Assembly (NCBI GenBank): GCA_001791715.1
Contig: MGFD01000056.1
Location: forward strand, 1-6,116
DNA length: 6,116 nt
Source of the DNA: Candidatus Uhrbacteria bacterium RIFOXYB2_FULL_45_11
GTDB taxonomy: Bacteria; Patescibacteriota; Patescibacteriia; UBA9934; GWF2-40-263
Direction: 5' to 3'
A program made the position numbers and the translations under genes. Below, in pieces: positions 1 through 3,240 of the stretch (position 1 is its first letter; each line of letters begins with the position of its first letter). The notes beneath the pieces are model-generated. The model saw only the letters and a program-made list of their open reading frames with translations, had not been told where the DNA came from and did not search any database.

Positions 1-1163
1 CATTTCCTCAAGAATTTCTTGATCGATTATCAAACCCAAATCGTCAAATTCGTGTAAGTATTCCGGTTATTATGGACGATTCATCTCTCAAGATTTTTGA
101 GGGATATCGTGTGCAGCATAACAATGCGCGCGGGCCGTATAAGGGTGGAATTCGTTTTCATGAACAAACAGATATTGAAGAGGTTAAAGCCCTCGCGTTT
201 TGGATGACGCTTAAGTGTGCAGTTGTGAATATTCCCATGGGTGGTGGAAAGGGTGGGGTGACCGTGAATCCCAAATTGCTTTCTTCTCGAGAACTTGAGC
301 TTCTATCTCGTGGATGGATGCGTGCTATGGCGGATGTTGTTGGTCCCAAAAAAGATGTCCCTGCTCCGGATGTGAATACGACTCCACAGATTATGGCGTG
401 GATGGCGGATGAATATGCAAAAATGACAGGCGATACATCGGGTGCGGTTATTACGGGGAAACCGCTTGAGCACGGCGGATCAGAAGGACGTGGAACAGCT
501 ACGGCGCAAGGTGGATTTTATGTGTTCGATGCGTTGCGAGAAAAACTCGGATTGCCGGAAGTGTGTCGTATTGCCATTCAAGGATTCGGAAATGCTGGTT
601 CGCACGCAGCGGAATTATGGACGCATGCCGGACACAAACTTGTTGCAACCTCTGATTCCCGCGGAGCGATTTATTGCGCAGACGGAATCGACCCTACAAC
701 ACTTGAAGCACACAAAAAAGCAACGGGAAGTGTTGTGGGTTTTGAAGGATCAACAACGATCTCTCAAGAAGATCTTCTCGCTTGCGATTGTGATGTTCTT
801 ATTCCGGCCGCGCTTGAAAATCAACTCACAAAAGAAAATGCGGATCGCGTTCAGGCGCGTGTTGTGCTTGAGCTTGCAAATGGTCCAACAACACCAGAAG
901 CGGACGACTTGTTGTTTGCAAAAAATATTTATGTGATCCCAGATATTTTGGCGAATGCAGGTGGGGTGACTGTGTCCACATTTGAGTGGGAACAAAATTT
1001 GAAAGGGGAGCATTGGACAGAAGAGGAGGTTTTCGTAAAACTTAAAGCGATTATGGTGCGAGAAGCTTCTGCTATTTTTGATTCTGCGACAACACACAAA
1101 ACAGATTTGCGTCGAGCAGCATTTGTTCTTGCGTTAACACGTTTGCAAAACGCTATGCAATAA
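1..1163 (+). CDS. gdhA: Glutamate dehydrogenase (Glu/Leu/Phe/Val dehydrogenase family), 5'-truncated by window edge
   Basis: Reversible oxidative deamination of glutamate to 2-oxoglutarate and ammonia, in the cytoplasm, normally as a hexamer. The frame is open from the left edge (first full codon at 3). The 23 codons before the ATG at 72 read as normal GDH N-terminal sequence (SIPVIMDD), so that ATG is internal and perhaps 25-40 N-terminal residues lie outside. Numbering from that Met: K24 (GPYKGG), K48, catalytic-type K60 (PMGGGKGG) and D100 (PAPD) have the same spacing as K89, K113, K125 and D165 of Clostridium symbiosum GDH. S302 (GGVTVS) matches the carboxylate-binding Ser. The Rossmann loop is GFGNAG (171-176), and D195 after the second strand suggests NAD(H) preference (inference). 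The C-terminus is complete, ending TAA. No key residue is missing. Leu/Phe/Val dehydrogenase is unlikely because GDH-type K24 and S302 are both present. Confidence 0.96.
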   Translation, partial: FPQEFLDRLSNPNRQIRVSIPVIMDDSSLKIFEGYRVQHNNARGPYKGGIRFHEQTDIEEVKALAFWMTLKCAVVNIPMGGGKGGVTVNPKLLSSRELELLSRGWMRAMADVVGPKKDVPAPDVNTTPQIMAWMADEYAKMTGDTSGAVITGKPLEHGGSEGRGTATAQGGFYVFDALREKLGLPEVCRIAIQGFGNAGSHAAELWTHAGHKLVATSDSRGAIYCADGIDPTTLEAHKKATGSVVGFEGSTTISQEDLLACDCDVLIPAALENQLTKENADRVQARVVLELANGPTTPEADDLLFAKNIYVIPDILANAGGVTVSTFEWEQNLKGEHWTEEEVFVKLKAIMVREASAIFDSATTHKTDLRRAAFVLALTRLQNAMQ

Positions 1164-1188
1164 AAAAAGACACCTGATAAAAGGTGTC
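1162..1188 (-). terminator. Intrinsic terminator of the minus-strand gene ending at 1192
   Basis: Perfect 7-bp stem (GACACCT at 1169-1175 with AGGTGTC at 1182-1188) and a 6-nt loop. Read on the minus strand, the hairpin starts 3 nt after the TAA at 1194-1192 and is followed by seven T (complement of the A tract 1162-1168). On the plus strand no T tract follows, so it should serve the minus-strand gene mainly. The hairpin alone may still slow read-through from the converging GDH gene, whose TAA overlaps the tract. Confidence 0.85.
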
Positions 1189-1191
1189 AGA

Positions 1192-2115
1192 TTATGCGAC
1201 ATGACTATCCGTGGTCATGTCGTTTGTTTTTTGTGGCCAGCGAGGAAGGTGTGAAAGAAGACGTTTTTCGCCGATGAATCGTTTGGCGATTTCTAGATCG
1301 CTCTTTTCTACGTCGATGTTAATAATTTCAGGACGCTTCCCAACAACGATTCGACACGGCTGAAACGCATACGGATAATAATGTTCCATTTTCGCTGAAC
1401 CGTCGAAAATACGACGACGTGTTTCCGCATAAAATGCCGGTTCTTCGTTGCTCGGACGTGTGTGAACGTGTTCAAGGTAAATCCCTGAATTCATGCGCCC
1501 TGTTTTGATGCTGACGCACCAGTTTTTTTGATCTGCACTGAGAATAATGAGATCAACACCGAGCATGATGTCTTCAAAAACGGTTGGAAGATACAATCGA
1601 CACGAAGTGAGTTCCAGGAATAAACCGATGGCTCGTGCACAAGATGTTGCACCAACAAAATCTGTTTGCCAAAGCGTTTGATCGATTCCGGAAGCGCGTC
1701 CGAGTTGAAAGACGGCTTTTCTGTCACGAGAATCAATCTCAAGCAGAAGGCGTGTAAGACGATGTTGAATCATGCATCCAAGCACTGTATGTGATCGATA
1801 CTCAAGATCTGTTGCTTGCGCATGTTCAAGTCCCTTTGATAACTTGTGTAGCGCAATGATTTCAAACAAGAGTTTTTCAATCGGTGTGAGGTTGAGCATG
1901 TATCTTACGTTTGTGGTTGCAAGATGGAGCTCAAAGATTTTTTCGTGCGTTTGCACATGCCCCGTAATTTGGAGCTGAGACGCTGTCGGCATCGCATAGG
2001 GAAACCGTGCGAATCGAATGGCGTGTGCAATGGTATCTGGCTCAAGACACAATGTGTTCGTTGCAGATTTGAGCGTTTTTAGCTCATGGTGTTCGAACAA
2101 GAACGGATCAATCAT
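1192..2115 (-). CDS. Uncharacterised PD-(D/E)XK nuclease-like protein, paralog A (307 aa)
   Basis: I do not recognise a named family. The start is the ATG at 2115-2113, preceded by AGGAG with 6-nt spacing. The frame stays open to a TTG at 2175, but that TTG is the first triplet of a good -35 box. No signal peptide or membrane helix is evident. Residues 82-243 align with the upstream neighbour, roughly a third or more identical by eye: LLFEIIALHKL (82-92), GIDQ..W..D (143-152), SCARA (158-162), CRLYL (172-176), E181-D182, L185-G186-V187-D188-L189-I190, S202-I-K204-T, E215-H-V-H-T and RRRIF (233-237). GxDLI followed 13 residues later by SxK resembles the PD-(D/E)XK core, with Ser at the usual acidic position; nuclease function is therefore only inferred. 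The C-terminal 60 residues and N-terminal 80 are unlike the paralog. Separate promoter and terminator make it monocistronic. Confidence 0.88.
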   Translation of the reverse strand: MIDPFLFEHHELKTLKSATNTLCLEPDTIAHAIRFARFPYAMPTASQLQITGHVQTHEKIFELHLATTNVRYMLNLTPIEKLLFEIIALHKLSKGLEHAQATDLEYRSHTVLGCMIQHRLTRLLLEIDSRDRKAVFQLGRASGIDQTLWQTDFVGATSCARAIGLFLELTSCRLYLPTVFEDIMLGVDLIILSADQKNWCVSIKTGRMNSGIYLEHVHTRPSNEEPAFYAETRRRIFDGSAKMEHYYPYAFQPCRIVVGKRPEIINIDVEKSDLEIAKRFIGEKRLLSHLPRWPQKTNDMTTDSHVA

Positions 2116-2121
2116 TGAGAT

Positions 2122-2126
2122 CTCCT
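2122..2126 (-). promoter_or_regulatory. Shine-Dalgarno AGGAG deciding the start of paralog A
   Basis: AGGAG on the minus strand, then ATCTCA, then ATG (2115-2113). This supports the ATG over the in-frame TTG 60 nt upstream, which has no comparable site and lies in the promoter. Confidence 0.8.
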
Positions 2127-2146
2127 GGTGAAAAGGACGATAACGA

Positions 2147-2175
2147 AGACTACCAAGATATTGCCGTTGCGTCAA
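2147..2175 (-). promoter_or_regulatory. Sigma70-type promoter of paralog A
   Basis: Minus strand TTGACG (2175-2170, 5 of 6 to TTGACA), 17-nt spacer, TAGTCT (2152-2147, 3 of 6 to TATAAT). Predicted transcription start is near 2140, giving a leader of about 25 nt. The main support is comparative: the upstream paralog has the same CCTTGACGCAAC 12-mer, the same spacer length, a TAGTGT at the same place and an almost identical -35-to-ATG distance (60 versus 59 nt). Confidence 0.65.
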
Positions 2176-2196
2176 GGAATTGTGCTGTTGGTTTAT

Positions 2197-2222
2197 AAAA
2201 AAAATCCAGTCAGAGACCGGAT
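2197..2222 (-). terminator. Intrinsic terminator of paralog B
   Basis: Minus strand ATCCGGTC (2222-2215), loop TCT, GACTGGAT (2211-2204), then seven more T (2203-2197). The stem has 8 pairs including one G-U. The loop and the start of the 3' arm contain the TGA stop codon (2212-2210), so the terminator is built into the end of the gene. It lies upstream of the paralog A promoter and so separates the two units. Confidence 0.8.
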
Positions 2223-3106
2223 GTGAGGTGTGGTTGAGTTGTGTTTGAGGTGAGTCCGTAGCGGAAAAAATTTTTACACCGTACGACTTCCTGTAGGCTT
2301 GGGTCGATTGTGTAGGGAGAATCTAGGAATTTTGGAATGAGTATGCAAACCGCGTTTGTGCTCATGGTGTTACGTTCATTGAATTTTTGTGTTCCTGTAA
2401 AGATGCGTCGACGCCTTCGGTCTTTTAATTGAACGTCTTCTGGTTTTGGTTGTGTATGGACATGTTCAATCCAGAACGTACTCGTTGGATGCGTTGTTTT
2501 GACGCTAATCGCCACGCCTGCATTAGAACGTGTGAGTGCAATAAGATCAATTCCAAGTCCAATATCTTCTTTTATGTTTGCAAGATACACACGACAATCG
2601 TGCGTCTTGCACAGAATCGCTGCAGCACGAGCGCAGGAAAATGCACCGGAACAATCGGCCTCCCAATGTTCTTGGTCGATTCCCATTATTGCACCAAAGG
2701 CAAATACGTCCTTTATGTGTTCGTGTGCATCATACAAGCGGAGAAAGATTTGTGTGAGTCGAGATTGGATCATGGATCCCAAAACAACATAGGCCCTGCT
2801 TTTTTGCGCTTCTGTTTCTGCAAGCATTTGGAGTTTGTGAAGTCCAACAACTTCAAGCAACAGAATTCCTGGTGATGAACTAAGATACATGCTTGGCTCA
2901 TCAATTATTTTCATGATTTCCCATTCACACGCGCGGGAGATCCAGTCTGTGTGATCTGCACCCTCTGCATGCGCAAGGGATTCAGGAAGAGAAACGGTTT
3001 GTCGTGCCAGCCATTTGGCGCGTCGAACCGTTTTTTCCGTAAGATTCTCGCGAGTATTGGGTGTGAGAATTAACTGAGGGTGTGTTGCAAAAAACAAATT
3101 AAGCAT
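2210..3106 (-). CDS. Uncharacterised PD-(D/E)XK nuclease-like protein, paralog B (298 aa)
   Basis: Function unknown; paralog of the next gene downstream. The chosen start is the ATG at 3106-3104, preceded by AAGGAGG with only 3 nt between. An in-frame TTG at 3130 would add eight residues but sits near the predicted transcription start and has no ribosome site. Shared blocks: LLLEVVGLHKL (82-92), GIDQ..W..D (142-151), SCARA (157-161), CRVYL (171-175), E180-D181, L184-G185-I186-D187-L188-I189, S201-V-K203-T, E214-H-V-H-T and RRRIF (232-236). D187 to K203 has the same spacing as in paralog A. The first 80 residues have no match to A, and the tail after about 240 is divergent. No signal peptide or clear membrane segment. 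It is divergent from leuS across a 134-nt control region and ends in its own terminator, so it is probably monocistronic. A DNA- or RNA-cleaving role is inference from the core motif alone. Confidence 0.88.
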   Translation of the reverse strand: MLNLFFATHPQLILTPNTRENLTEKTVRRAKWLARQTVSLPESLAHAEGADHTDWISRACEWEIMKIIDEPSMYLSSSPGILLLEVVGLHKLQMLAETEAQKSRAYVVLGSMIQSRLTQIFLRLYDAHEHIKDVFAFGAIMGIDQEHWEADCSGAFSCARAAAILCKTHDCRVYLANIKEDIGLGIDLIALTRSNAGVAISVKTTHPTSTFWIEHVHTQPKPEDVQLKDRRRRRIFTGTQKFNERNTMSTNAVCILIPKFLDSPYTIDPSLQEVVRCKNFFRYGLTSNTTQPHLTSGL

Positions 3107-3108
3107 GA

Positions 3109-3116
3109 ACCTCCTT
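3109..3116 (-). promoter_or_regulatory. Shine-Dalgarno of paralog B, inside an inverted repeat
   Basis: Minus strand AAGGAGGT, a near-full anti-Shine-Dalgarno match, with ATG after two more bases (TC). The spacing is shorter than usual. Its AAGG half is the 3' arm of the inverted repeat CCTTGTT / AACAAGG (3126-3132 with 3113-3119, 6-nt loop), so the site could be partly sequestered in the mRNA. Confidence 0.7.
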
Positions 3117-3136
3117 GTTTGAATGAACAAGGCAGG

Positions 3137-3165
3137 ACACTAACCCATTTTATGGGTTGCGTCAA
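3137..3165 (-). promoter_or_regulatory. Sigma70-type promoter of paralog B
   Basis: Minus strand TTGACG (3165-3160), 17-nt spacer, TAGTGT (3142-3137, 3 of 6 to consensus). Predicted start near 3130 gives a leader of about 24 nt. The layout matches the promoter of paralog A. Unlike A, the spacer here is almost wholly occupied by a palindrome, and a 26-bp palindrome abuts the -35 box. Confidence 0.65.
3142..3158. repeat. Palindrome AACCCAT-TTT-ATGGGTT in the paralog B promoter spacer
   Basis: Perfect 7-bp arms (3142-3148 and 3152-3158) around a 3-nt centre. It fills the gap between the -35 and -10 boxes of the paralog B promoter and touches the -10. Paralog A's spacer lacks it. An operator is plausible; no regulator is encoded in the window. 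Confidence 0.6.
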
Positions 3166-3191
3166 GGCACGTCGTTCGCGAACGACGTGCC
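3166..3191. repeat. Perfect 26-bp palindrome between divergent promoters
   Basis: GGCACGTCGTTCG (3166-3178) is followed directly by its exact reverse complement (3179-3191). It begins at the base next to the paralog B -35 box and ends 11 bp before the leuS -35 box. Both predicted transcripts start outside it, so it more likely acts as DNA (operator, cruciform or protein-binding site) than as an RNA hairpin. It has no adjacent T tract in either direction, which argues against an intrinsic terminator. A dispersed repeat unit is an alternative. Confidence 0.85.
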
Positions 3192-3202
3192 AAGGCTTTT
3201 GT

Positions 3203-3231
3203 TTTACAACCCTCTTGTTCTTCGATATGAT
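3203..3231 (+). promoter_or_regulatory. Sigma70-type promoter of leuS
   Basis: TTTACA (3203-3208, 5 of 6), 17-nt spacer, TATGAT (3226-3231, 5 of 6). The expected transcription start is about 3238-3241, at or within three bases of the leuS ATG. This is the best consensus promoter in the window. Confidence 0.75.
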
Positions 3232-3240
3232 CCTTTTACT

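Noticed and set aside
442..936. Long open frame on the plus strand inside the GDH gene
   Set aside because: It overlaps strongly conserved GDH coding sequence in another frame and its translation has no recognisable domain; a shadow frame.
2116..2175. N-terminal extension of paralog A from the in-frame TTG at 2175
   Set aside because: The TTG is part of the TTGACG -35 box shared with paralog B, and the ATG at 2115 has AGGAG at ideal spacing.
2197..2222. Recoded TGA (as in Gracilibacteria or SR1) at the end of paralog B
   Set aside because: The TGA is embedded in an intrinsic terminator, the sequence after it is non-coding, and no in-frame TGA occurs in conserved Gly positions of the other genes.
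2429..2875. Open frame on the plus strand opposite paralog B
   Set aside because: Cys-rich low-sense translation antisense to a frame conserved between two paralogs; no promoter or ribosome site seen.
1192..3106. The two minus-strand genes as a toxin-antitoxin or restriction-modification pair
   Set aside because: They are homologous to each other, similar in size and separately transcribed, and no methyltransferase or small antitoxin is present.
3107..3130. N-terminal extension of paralog B from the in-frame TTG at 3130
   Set aside because: It lies at the predicted transcription start with no ribosome site; AAGGAGG directly precedes the ATG at 3106.
3166..3191. 26-bp palindrome as an intrinsic terminator
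   Set aside because: No T tract follows on either strand, and no gene ends into it; both neighbours start away from it.
3157..3240. 28-residue N-terminal extension of LeuRS from TTG at 3157
   Set aside because: It would translate the palindrome and promoter, does not resemble LeuRS, and the ATG at 3241 gives the standard N-terminus.
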